The notes: a model not told the origin generated them from the letters alone. Positions 1 to 6,339 are shown, numbered from the stretch's first letter. The stretch is DNA of 15,355 nucleotides from Lentisphaerota bacterium (GCA_016199105.1 JACQHI010000019.1:1-15355); one strand, 5' to 3'. A program made the numbers and translations.

Positions 1-602
1 GGCTGGAGCATGGGGGGTTTTTGAAGTGGCAGGAGAAGTATTGTCCGGAGATAAACCGCATGACGGCTTTCCGTTACATGCAGTTGACTGGGAAAATGTT
101 GATCGAAGGCTATTCGGAAGACGGCAAATGTAACACAGTGTTACATTTGAAAGATGGCCATGCCGGGCTGTTGGTGAAGATGTTGTCGGCGGCGCCGTCG
201 GCGTTCACGCCGGAGCACGTTCGGAAGATCGTTCCGAAAATCCGGGAGCTGGTGGAGGGCAGGACGCTGTCACAACTGTATTTCGACTTTGGGGTTACGA
301 AGCCCCGGCAGACGAAGGATGTGAAGGTGCATAAGCGGCTGGGGCCGGCGCCGACGCCGTCGGTCTATGCGACGGATTGGGTGGATCGTGCGCTGGCCGT
401 CCTGGGGCAGGTGGGGACATTCGAGAAGCACCTGGAGGAGGCGGACCTGAACCGGATCGTTGATGGGCTGAAATGGACTCTGGAATGCCTGGGCGCCGGG
501 GAGCAGTTGCATGCGGAGTTCAGGGTGATCGAGCCGCAGGATTTGACGCGGGAGGGAAAGAGTGATGAGGGTCGAGTGTCAAGTGTGGGAGGTGGGAGAT
601 GA
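1..602 (+). CDS. DUF3102-like protein, 5' end cut by the window edge
   Basis: The reading frame is open to the left edge (codons from position 3), so the TTG at 21 is unlikely to be the true start. The first visible residues (LEHGGFLKWQEKYCPEI, then MTAFRYMQL) resemble the DUF3102 pattern of a helical region with a WLEEN...RTAQRYM-type motif, found in phage and plasmid proteins of unknown function. The middle holds a basic linker (KDVKVHKRLGP). The C-terminal half is probably helical and acidic, ending in a Gly/Ser-rich tail. The gene ends at TGA 600-602 and overlaps the next start (ATG 599) by 4 bases. A perfect 25-bp palindrome lies inside the coding sequence at 125-149. The family call rests on motif memory and is moderate; no function is assigned. 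Confidence 0.6.
   Translation, partial: LEHGGFLKWQEKYCPEINRMTAFRYMQLTGKMLIEGYSEDGKCNTVLHLKDGHAGLLVKMLSAAPSAFTPEHVRKIVPKIRELVEGRTLSQLYFDFGVTKPRQTKDVKVHKRLGPAPTPSVYATDWVDRALAVLGQVGTFEKHLEEADLNRIVDGLKWTLECLGAGEQLHAEFRVIEPQDLTREGKSDEGRVSSVGGGR
125..149. promoter_or_regulatory. Perfect 25-bp palindrome, operator-like, inside a coding region
   Basis: Two 12-base arms, CAAATGTAACAC and GTGTTACATTTG, are exact reverse complements around a single central A at 137. The dyad is AT-rich compared with the surrounding GC-rich gene and forces a rare-looking TTA leucine codon. It resembles binding sites of dimeric HTH repressors or ParB/KorB-type proteins, which sometimes lie within genes. Binding is inferred; only the dyad is observed. 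Confidence 0.5.
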
Positions 603-826
603 GCAAGGAGCTTTATCGTGTGGGGAAGCGAGTAGGGCAGGAGCGCTGGCAAATTAAAGTGGCACCTAACTGGAAGGTCGTTGCGGAGTTCGTGTTTTTA
701 AAAGGGTGCGCCGATTGGTTGCAAGGTGGTCGCATCGATATTTCCAAGATTCCGGTTTTGCTTTCACAGCCAACGGGGGTTTGGCCGATGCTGAGTGACG
801 TGTTGCGCGAGGGAGAAATTAAATGA
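599..826 (+). CDS. Hypothetical 75-aa protein
   Basis: This small ORF starts with ATG at 599 overlapping the upstream TGA (ATGA), with a GGAGG-type ribosome site just upstream (around 588-597), and ends at TGA 824-826. The product is basic at the N-terminus (VGKRVGQERWQIKV) and carries no motif I recognise. A run WKVVAEFVFLKGCADWL could be an amphipathic helix. Base composition is lower in GC than the transposase genes downstream. The coupling at both ends supports a real gene in the same transcript. No function is suggested beyond being an accessory ORF of the mobile element. Confidence 0.6.
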   Translation: MSKELYRVGKRVGQERWQIKVAPNWKVVAEFVFLKGCADWLQGGRIDISKIPVLLSQPTGVWPMLSDVLREGEIK

Positions 827-981
827 CGCTCGACACGTCCTTCTCTTCGGCTTCGGAGCTGGCGCGGAAAAAAGCGCTGGCTTTGGAATCGATTTGCCGG
901 GAGATGGCGGCGGCGATCGTGAGGTTGCAAACGGAAATTGCGCAAGAAGCTAACGTCCGGGCTGTGGGGGATGAGGTATGA
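823..981 (+). CDS. 52-aa miniprotein duplicating the transposase N-terminus
   Basis: ATG at 823 overlaps the upstream stop (ATGA 823-826), a GAGGGAG ribosome site lies just upstream, and the TGA at 979-981 overlaps the next ATG at 978. Residues 3-31 (LDTSFSSASELARKKALALE, continuing SICREMAAA) align without gaps to residues 5-33 of the transposase encoded at 1175. By hand count the DNA matches at about 74 of 87 positions (829-915 against 1187-1273). The shared part is probably a helix rich in Leu/Ala/Arg. After it the two proteins diverge (IVRLQTEIAQEANV here). A role as a transposase partner or inhibitor is inferred only from this shared segment. Confidence 0.7.
   Translation: MTLDTSFSSASELARKKALALESICREMAAAIVRLQTEIAQEANVRAVGDEV
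829..915 (+). repeat. Direct repeat copy A (matches 1187-1273)
   Basis: An 87-bp segment aligns without gaps to 1187-1273 at about 85% identity by hand count, with the copies 358 bp apart. Both copies are in frame in their respective ORFs, and most differences fall in the first third or at third codon positions. Confidence 0.85.
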
Positions 982-1178
982 GCGGAGTGGATTATATTCC
1001 TAGCCGGCTTGCTGCTCAAAAAGAGGTTTGGGTTGTAACATTCCATTCGCAGATTGCCAATATTTCGGGAGTGCATGCTGTGTTCGCCGATGAGTTGAAA
1101 GCTCAGCATGAAGTTGAGGATTGGAATCGATCAACGAAGGGAACGATCTATATAAAGTCGAGGTGGTTGTTGTTATGA
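978..1178 (+). CDS. Hypothetical 66-aa protein
   Basis: ATG at 978 overlaps the stop of the 52-aa ORF, GAGG lies about 4 bases upstream, and the TGA at 1176-1178 overlaps the transposase ATG at 1175. The product (VDYIPSRLAAQKEVWVVTFH...) has an alternating hydrophobic stretch and no motif I recognise. It separates the two copies of the 87-bp repeat. It is supported mainly by coupling at both ends and by filling the gap exactly, so function is unknown. Confidence 0.55.
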   Translation: MSGVDYIPSRLAAQKEVWVVTFHSQIANISGVHAVFADELKAQHEVEDWNRSTKGTIYIKSRWLLL

Positions 1179-2533
1179 GCCAAAACCTCGACACCTCCCT
1201 TCCGTTGTCTTCGGAACTGGCGCGGAAAAAGGCGCTGGCTTTGGAGTCGATTTGCCGGGAGATGGCTTTGGCGATGGAGGGTGGCGCGACGGTCAGGGCG
1301 GCGGCGCAGGAGGCTTGCACGCGAAATGCAGGGCTTGTGCTGGAGGCCGGAAATGGGGCGGCGAAGGAGCTGCCCCTTTCCGAGGATGGGTTGGTGCGGC
1401 ATTATTATCGGTGGCTGAATGGCGGGCGCTCGATTTCGGCGCTGGTGCCGAAAAAAAACAGCCGGGCGTCGAAGCTGGATGGGGAGCTCCTGGTTGAGTT
1501 GCGCCGGCGCTGTACTCTGCCGGGGATGGCGAATGCATCGGTGGCGATCAAGACGCTTGTCCAGGACTGGAAGCGGGGCGACTTTATTCCTGGACTTGGC
1601 ACCTGGCGGAATTGGTGGCTTGCCCACCGCAAGGACTTTCCGTTGCCTGCGGCCGCTCCGGATTTCCCGGTCTCGAAGCGGACACTCTACAATTATCTGC
1701 CTTCGCCGGCGGCGAAGGAGTGGGGAACAAAAGGTCTTTCGGCGGCGCGGCCGCTCCTTCCTTTTATCTCTCGGGATTATGGTTCGCTCCGGCCCTCGGA
1801 ACTTTTCATCTTCGACGATGTCCGGCTCGATGTCCTGGCAATCGACGATTTGACGCGGAAGCCGACCGAGATGGTATGTTATATTTCCATCGAGGGCGGA
1901 TGTCGGTTGATTCCGGCATTCATTATGCGGCCGGCGAATGCGATGCTCAAAACGGACGTCGATCTGCTCGTCGTCCGCACACTGAAAATGTGCGGGATCG
2001 GGCGTGGCTACCAAACTCACCTATATTTCGAGCGCGGGACACTGACGATGTCCGACGTGGCTGCGGAAGTCCTGGAGAAGGTTTCAGAAGGTCGGATCAA
2101 AGTTCATTTTACTTCGATGAATTCTGGGCGGTCTTTCGTGGGGGCGCATCGGGATGAGGGCAAGGGGCATTGGATGGGGAAGGCCGTCCTTGAATCGTTC
2201 ATGCGGTCGCTGCATCTTTCGCTTATGTTTCTGCCCGGTCAGCGGGGGAACAACTACTCCAATCAGCCGGAGAGCCTAGGCTGGGTCGGGCAGGGGCAAC
2301 TGCCGAAGCCTGGCACTATGGCGCGCGAGGCTGAAACGCTGTCGGATATCCAGCTCGCGTTTTCGGATCGGATCAAACTGAATTTCGGACTCTGCTGGGT
2401 CAGCGAGGTACGCACGGCACTTCGCTCGGCCCTGAAACTCCACAACACCAGCCGCGAACACCAGTACCAGGGCTTTTCCAGCATCACCGAAACGGAAACC
2501 GCCCCTGGAGTATGGAAGGACGTTGTCGCATGA
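1175..2533 (+). CDS. Mu-type DDE transposase, N-terminal and catalytic part (452 aa)
   Basis: The start at ATG 1175 is chosen because it overlaps the upstream TGA (ATGA) like every neighbour. The protein has an N-terminal helical region (residues 5-33 duplicated in the upstream miniprotein), a probable DNA-binding middle and an RNase H-like catalytic core. Core landmarks are FIFDD (D214/D215), YFERGT (E286) and KAVLESF (E340), followed by LPGQRGNNY. The spacings 72 and 54 resemble MuA (D269, D336, E392: 67 and 56). The second acidic position is Glu where MuA has Asp. MuA is about 660 aa; this ORF stops after the catalytic core, and the beta-barrel/C-terminal part is in the next, overlapping ORF. 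The expected role is cutting and joining of element ends, with the ATPase at 3372 choosing the target. Confidence 0.85.
   Translation: MSQNLDTSLPLSSELARKKALALESICREMALAMEGGATVRAAAQEACTRNAGLVLEAGNGAAKELPLSEDGLVRHYYRWLNGGRSISALVPKKNSRASKLDGELLVELRRRCTLPGMANASVAIKTLVQDWKRGDFIPGLGTWRNWWLAHRKDFPLPAAAPDFPVSKRTLYNYLPSPAAKEWGTKGLSAARPLLPFISRDYGSLRPSELFIFDDVRLDVLAIDDLTRKPTEMVCYISIEGGCRLIPAFIMRPANAMLKTDVDLLVVRTLKMCGIGRGYQTHLYFERGTLTMSDVAAEVLEKVSEGRIKVHFTSMNSGRSFVGAHRDEGKGHWMGKAVLESFMRSLHLSLMFLPGQRGNNYSNQPESLGWVGQGQLPKPGTMAREAETLSDIQLAFSDRIKLNFGLCWVSEVRTALRSALKLHNTSREHQYQGFSSITETETAPGVWKDVVA
1187..1273 (+). repeat. Direct repeat copy B (matches 829-915)
   Basis: This is the segment encoding transposase residues 5-33, about 85% identical in DNA to 829-915 without gaps. 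The protein match is strongest over ELARKKALALESICREMA. Confidence 0.85.
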
Positions 2534-3357
2534 ATTTGACCGGCATAAAGAATATACACGTTGCGGCGTCGGCGGCTGAGTTGCCGGCGGGAAGCTCGTC
2601 TGAGTCCTGGGTGCCACGGATCCGGAAGGCGCGGCGCTCTCCGGAGGAGGAGTTCCAACTTCGCCTGTCATCGTGTGGCGCTGCGCCTGAGCCGATCCCG
2701 GACGCCCTGGCGGCGATCCTGATGCAAACGCAGAAGAGAGTTACCATTCAGGCAAACGGAATAGAGTTTCTCCTGGCCGGGAAGACTACCCGATTTTGGC
2801 ATGAATCTTCTCTGACATGTCGGCCGGAGAATGTTGGGCAGGAGCGGCTCATTACGTTCGACCAGGATGAGCTGGATGCGATCTACGTTCTCTCTGACGC
2901 CGGCGAGTTCGTCGAAGCGATCCCGCGCGCGGACGCTACGGCTTGGTTCTCTCCGGACCTCGCAAAAGAGATCGGCCGCTATCGCTCCGTAGCGGCGCGG
3001 GTCCATGAAGGCATGAAACGAGATCATGCCTTGACGACCAGGCGGGAGCATGACCGTACGAAAGCGAATTCGCAGTCGCTCCAGCATGCCGTCGATCTGC
3101 CGGTCCGCGGAATACAGCCGGCGGTCGGCGCGGAGGCAGAGGAGGCCGAAGATTTCGCAAAGGCGCGCCGGATACGGTCCGAGATCATGACGATGCGGCG
3201 GATGAAGTCCGATTATGCGGACCGGCAAGAGTCCATATCCCGGACGCGCGTGAGCGCGGCCGAGATGGCGTCGGCCGTGGAGGAGACAGTCGAGGCGGCG
3301 GAGCAAGTCAGCGACAGGGAGATCGCGGACTTGCTGAAAACAGGTGACGAACAATAA
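2530..3357 (+). CDS. Mu-type transposase, beta-barrel and C-terminal part on a separate ORF (275 aa)
   Basis: The start at ATG 2530 overlaps the TGA of the catalytic ORF (ATGA 2530-2533), with AAGGA about 9 bases upstream. Residues about 70-133 (KRVTIQANGIEF ... RLITFDQDELDAIYVLSD, then GEFVEAIP) fit the small beta-barrel that follows the catalytic core in Mu transposases, with the usual G-I-x-F and D-x-V-x-V-x-D-x-x-G-x-F spacing. Residues 30-45 (RIRKARRSPEEEF) match the linker normally preceding it. The C-terminal 110 residues are charged and helical, corresponding in position to the MuA domain III that contacts MuB. I infer that the two polypeptides work together as one transposase. An independent gene product is less likely. 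Confidence 0.75.
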   Translation: MNLTGIKNIHVAASAAELPAGSSSESWVPRIRKARRSPEEEFQLRLSSCGAAPEPIPDALAAILMQTQKRVTIQANGIEFLLAGKTTRFWHESSLTCRPENVGQERLITFDQDELDAIYVLSDAGEFVEAIPRADATAWFSPDLAKEIGRYRSVAARVHEGMKRDHALTTRREHDRTKANSQSLQHAVDLPVRGIQPAVGAEAEEAEDFAKARRIRSEIMTMRRMKSDYADRQESISRTRVSAAEMASAVEETVEAAEQVSDREIADLLKTGDEQ

Positions 3358-3371
3358 AGGAGGGCTGGGGC

Positions 3372-4469
3372 ATGGTAAAAGAGGCGGCAACGTTGGAAAT
3401 AGAGGAAGCGGCTGTGAAAGACGAGAAGACGGTCAATGCCCAGGCATCGAGCGCTCATGCCCGGATCAATGTGCCGCTCAACCTGGAGAACTGGAAAAGT
3501 CTTCCAGAAGAAGTGCAGCAGACTATGCTCTGGTTTCACCAGCATCTCCTGGATCGTCGTATGAATTGGGTGGATGCCGAGGAAGCGTCCGGCTTCGATC
3601 GGTCAACGATTTTCCGGGCTTTGAAGGGGACATACGAAGGTTCCTGGAAAAATATCTGCGCGGCGATCCGGAGCTATCAGCGGCTCGATGAGGAGCGTGG
3701 TTCGATCCAGCAAAACGCCTTTGTCGAGAACTCGATTTCGCGCCTAGTCTGGGGCGCCCTTGATTACGCCTGCGCGAATAATTCCATGACCACGATCATC
3801 GGTGGATCGCGCCAGGGCAAAACGATTTCCCTGCTCGCCTGGCGCGCGGAGCATAATCATGGACGGAGCGTCTATGTCCCCGTCCCGGCCTATGGCGGCA
3901 CGAGGCTTTTCGTCCGGAGAATTGCGGAGACTGTCGGCGTGAATCGCAACCAGGGCATCGTCCTTATTATGGAGGCATTGACGAGGTCCTTTAACAAAAA
4001 CCGCATCCTCATCATCGATGAGGCCCACCGGCTCCTGCCCGGATCGGGGCGCGGCAATCCCGTGAGCCTGGAGGTTGTCCGGGATCTTCACGATCAAACC
4101 GGCTGCGCCGTAGCCCTGGTCGCCACTCAGCGCTTCGACGATGAACTTCGAAAGTCACTCTATCAATACGAGCAGGTTCTCGGCCGCATCGGGATGCCGG
4201 TCCGCTTGCCCAGGACGATCCGGACCGCCGACATTCTTCCCATCATCGAGCAGTATCTGAAAAATCCTTCTGATCAGGTGATCGAATCCTGCTATCAAAT
4301 CGCCAATGAAATGGGTCGCCTGGGCATCCTCGTCGAGACCTGGAAAATGGCCTCGCGAATCGCCTCGAAAGCCAGGGAAAAACTCAATGAATCGCACTTC
4401 GAAAAAGCTATGGCGATCCGAAAAAAAATGAAGGGCGAAATGCTCTACTCAAAAGCGGGATTGAATTGA
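3372..4469 (+). CDS. MuB/TnsC-like AAA+ ATPase, transposition target selector
   Basis: Strong ribosome site AAAGGAGG at 3356-3363 precedes ATG 3372. The 365-aa product has a charged N-terminal tail and an HTH-like region at about residues 64-100 (MNWVDAEEASGFDRSTIFRA, then LKGTY), similar in place to the N-terminal HTH of MuB. The AAA+ core follows, with Walker A GGSRQGKT (residues 144-151, K150) and Walker B ILIIDEAH (D216, E217). MuB is shorter (312 aa). In Mu-type systems this ATPase coats target DNA and stimulates the transposase. It directly follows the two transposase ORFs as expected. An A8 run at 4421-4428 near the 3' end may allow slippage into the next ORF. Confidence 0.88.
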   Translation: MVKEAATLEIEEAAVKDEKTVNAQASSAHARINVPLNLENWKSLPEEVQQTMLWFHQHLLDRRMNWVDAEEASGFDRSTIFRALKGTYEGSWKNICAAIRSYQRLDEERGSIQQNAFVENSISRLVWGALDYACANNSMTTIIGGSRQGKTISLLAWRAEHNHGRSVYVPVPAYGGTRLFVRRIAETVGVNRNQGIVLIMEALTRSFNKNRILIIDEAHRLLPGSGRGNPVSLEVVRDLHDQTGCAVALVATQRFDDELRKSLYQYEQVLGRIGMPVRLPRTIRTADILPIIEQYLKNPSDQVIESCYQIANEMGRLGILVETWKMASRIASKAREKLNESHFEKAMAIRKKMKGEMLYSKAGLN

Positions 4470-4618
4470 TGAGCCGAATGCTTGATCGTTTTGTCGATGT
4501 CCAGGATGCACGACGCTTGCTTATTCTTTGGGTTCCTCGCCGCTTAAAAAAATGGAAGCATATTTCGTGGTCACTTTGCTTGGGTCGATTGTGGTTTCAG
4601 TGGACTCCAAAATCATGA
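4469..4618 (+). CDS. Possible 49-aa basic, Trp-rich protein
   Basis: ATG at 4469 shares its A with the ATPase TGA (TGATG), and the stop TGA at 4616-4618 overlaps the next ATG at 4615. The product (RLLILWVPRRLKKWKHISWS and following residues) is strongly basic and rich in Trp and Leu. It might be membrane-active or bind nucleic acid, but no family is recognised. No good ribosome site is visible, so expression would rely on coupling or on slippage at the upstream A8 run. It could instead be a spacer; the only support is the exact overlaps at both ends. Confidence 0.4.
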   Translation: MSRMLDRFVDVQDARRLLILWVPRRLKKWKHISWSLCLGRLWFQWTPKS

Positions 4619-5070
4619 GCTTCTCCCCCTCACAACAAGCGCACTATCGCCCGCTGGTTCTCAAAGCCTGGCTGGCTCATTGCGAGTCAGCCAGGCTCGA
4701 TCCGGAAAACAATTCCGCTTACACAACATGGTATCGCCTGCAGCTCCTGGAAGCGGCCGGAATGTACACGACGATAGAAGCGGACCAGGTGCGCGACTTC
4801 GAAAGGATCATGGGACACTTCGCGGCGCTGGCCGGCGACGAATTCTGGATCAAACGCTGCGCCGAAGGTGATGAGCGCCGGATCCGCTATTTGATCTCCA
4901 CCGAGATGCTTCGGGGATCAATCAGCGCCGCCTACCTGGCCGGGATCTGCCGGAAGATGGGCTTCCGGTCCGGCGTTCTTTCAGACCTTCCAGAGCGACA
5001 TCTCTGGAAGCTCTGGAACGCCCTGTTCCGTCATAATCGCCGGCATACGACGTCCGACGTCAAAGAGTAA
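4615..5070 (+). CDS. Accessory protein of Mu-like element, possibly GemA (Mu gp16)-like (151 aa)
   Basis: ATG 4615 is preferred over the upstream ATG at 4528 because it forms the ATGA overlap with the preceding ORF and begins MSFSPSQQAHYRPLVLKAWL. The protein is helical, with DFERIMGHFAALAGDEFWIK in the middle and a C-terminal pattern of an aromatic-containing helix then LPERHLWKLWNALFRH. A C-terminal L-x-x-L-...-L-W-x-x-L helix after a GICRKM-type turn recalls GemA/DUF1018 proteins, which sit just after MuA/MuB-type genes in many transposable phages. The position fits; the sequence match is weak and from memory, so the function is left open. Confidence 0.6.
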   Translation: MSFSPSQQAHYRPLVLKAWLAHCESARLDPENNSAYTTWYRLQLLEAAGMYTTIEADQVRDFERIMGHFAALAGDEFWIKRCAEGDERRIRYLISTEMLRGSISAAYLAGICRKMGFRSGVLSDLPERHLWKLWNALFRHNRRHTTSDVKE

Positions 5071-5074
5071 TCCA

Positions 5075-5437
5075 ATGTCGATGTCGGATGACATATCCGC
5101 CTATCTCATGGAGCGCCGCGCCTGGGTCAGCGCCAGGGAACTCTGCCTTCGCTTCGGCCTCCGTCCCCGCCAGCTCCGCGCGGTCGATGATGTTCCCGGC
5201 CTTTGCAGCCGCTGTGCAATTTCGGGGAATAAGGGCTACAAGCATGTATCCCTCGCCACGCCGTCCGAATGGGCCGCCCACTACGGCCGGGAGAGGAAGC
5301 ATAACATCATGGCCCTGGTCAACCTCCGGGCCAAGCGTTCGCTCCGGATGTCTCTTTCCCATCATCTTTCCCAGCCTCCCCTATATATAGAGAAGGTTTC
5401 AGGCCAGTACCTTCTGCCCCTGCCGGAACAGGTTTAA
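5075..5437 (+). CDS. Small winged-helix-like protein of the element (120 aa)
   Basis: ATG 5075 lies 4 bases after the upstream stop, and MSM gives an alternative start at 5081. Residues 8-37 (AYLMERRAWVSARELCLRFG, then LRPRQLRAVDD) read as a helix-turn-helix, followed by GLCSRCAISGNKGYKHVSLA, a beta-hairpin-like wing, and an EWAAHYGRERKH helix. I recall similar small DNA-binding proteins near the replication/transposition modules of Mu-like elements in the Verrucomicrobia, without a known role. Its stop codon (5435-5437) is only 3 bases before the first right-end repeat at 5441, making it the last gene of the element. It may regulate the operon or the end; that is inference. Confidence 0.65.
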   Translation: MSMSDDISAYLMERRAWVSARELCLRFGLRPRQLRAVDDVPGLCSRCAISGNKGYKHVSLATPSEWAAHYGRERKHNIMALVNLRAKRSLRMSLSHHLSQPPLYIEKVSGQYLLPLPEQV

Positions 5438-5440
5438 ACG

Positions 5441-5581
5441 TTCTCAGTTTGGTTGCAAACCCCTAAAAACAGCCCATTTGTTCTCAGTTTGCTTTTTTCC
5501 AGTCTTTCAGTCATAAGTCGTTTATTTTCAGCTTGCTTCGTCTTTCTCAACCCTGTTTCATCATTCTCAGTCTTATTTGCA
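5441..5581 (+). repeat. Right-end repeat array of the Mu-like element (putative transposase sites)
   Basis: Direct repeats occur at 5441-5451 and 5481-5491 (both TTCTCAGTTTG), 5525-5535 (TTTTCAGCTTG) and 5564-5574 (TTCTCAGTCTT). Weaker half-sites lie near 5503 (TCTTTCAGTCA) and 5543 (TTTCTCAAC). Start-to-start spacings are 40, 44 and 39, with half-sites between, giving a step of about 20 bp. The array ends in TTTGCA, whose CA (5580-5581) is taken as the element terminus. The pattern matches end sites bound by Mu-type transposases; binding itself is inferred. Confidence 0.7.
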
Positions 5582-6291
5582 AGTCTCAGGAGCAGGCAGA
5601 CCAGATGCGCTTGGTGCGGGAGCATGGGCGGCTCAAAGGGGAAAGGACCGCGCAGGTCAATCGGATCCGGAGTCTGCTGGTGCTGCACGGGGTGCGGATT
5701 CAGGGGCGGTGTTTGCACGGCTTCGATGTGCGCCAGGTGCAGACCCCGGACCGAAAGCCGCTGGGGGAACAATTGGTCAAGGAAATCGAGCGCGGACAAA
5801 AGCGACTGGCCTTGATCGAGGAGCAAATCAACGAACTGAAAAGGCAGCGGGAAAGCGCTCTCAAAATCCCTCTGGCGGAGGCGGATCGCAAGGCGGCGAA
5901 ATTGTGCCGGATCAAGACGATTGGTCATGTCACGGCCACCGCGCTGAGTCGGGATTTTTTCTGGCGGGATTTTCGGAATCGCCGAGAGGTGGGTAGCATG
6001 GCCGGCTTGACGGGAAGTCCCTACCAGAGCGGAACCATGGCCATCGATCAAGGGATCAGCAAAGCGGGCAACTCAAGGATACGAGCCTTGATGATCGAGC
6101 TGGCCTGGACGTGGCAACGGATGCAACCGCAAAGCGAGTTGACCCGATGGTATTCGGAGCGACTGGCGAAGGGGAACAAACGCCACAAGCACACCTTGAT
6201 TGTCGCTCTGGCGCGCAAGTTATTGGTGGCCCTTTGGAAATACTTGGAAACCGGTGAGGTGCCGGCCGGGGCGGTCTTAAAGGTGGCCTAA
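5582..6291 (+). pseudogene. IS110-family transposase, N-terminally truncated
   Basis: The frame is open from 5533, but its first 16 codons are right-end DNA of the Mu-like element, so IS protein begins around SQEQADQMRLVREH (5584 on). Missing is the N-terminal RuvC-like DEDD half. Present are the coiled region ending in IERGQKRLALIEEQINELKR and the Transposase_20 part: LCRIKTIGHVTATAL (helix-hairpin-helix-like), MAGLTGSPYQSGTMAIDQGI and SKAGNSRIRALMIELAW. The likely catalytic serine of that half is the AGC at 6028-6030. It ends at TAA 6289-6291. IS110 recombinases are RNA-guided; without the DEDD half this copy should be inactive. The remaining sequence looks intact, suggesting a fairly recent interruption. 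Confidence 0.85.
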
Positions 6292-6339
6292 CCCACAGCA
6301 CGACACAGATACAGGAAGGAAATAATTTGAAGGTTGATG

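Larger units (their letters stand above)
1..5581 (+). mobile_element. Right part of a Mu-type transposable element (left end outside window)
   Basis: The stretch carries one rightward operon with a Mu-type DDE transposase (two ORFs), a MuB/TnsC-like ATPase and several small ORFs. It then ends in a set of direct repeats related to TTCTCAGTTTG and a terminal CA at 5580-5581, the 3' dinucleotide expected of Mu-family ends (5'-TG...CA-3'). Immediately beyond 5581 an IS110-family transposase reads in mid-protein, so the element appears to have inserted into that gene. No capsid, tail or lysis gene is visible, and the right end directly follows the transposition operon. Whether it is a phage or a plain transposon depends on the unseen left part. 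Confidence 0.75.

Noticed and set aside
1148..2020. Minus-strand open frame of 290 codons
   Set aside because: It is the shadow of the transposase; Arg-rich translation without domains.
4528..4614. ATG at 4528 as start of the GemA-like gene
   Set aside because: The ATG at 4615 overlaps the preceding stop like all other junctions and the protein pattern begins there; the extra 29 residues might appear only through slippage at the A7 run.
5441..5574. CRISPR-like reading of the phased repeats
   Set aside because: Repeats are only about 11 bp, imperfect, with unequal spacers and no cas genes; a transposon end explains them better.
5533..5583. TTG at 5533 as the start of the IS110 transposase
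   Set aside because: The first 16 codons are the right-end repeats of the Mu-like element; the frame is chimeric by chance and lacks the IS110 N-terminal domain.
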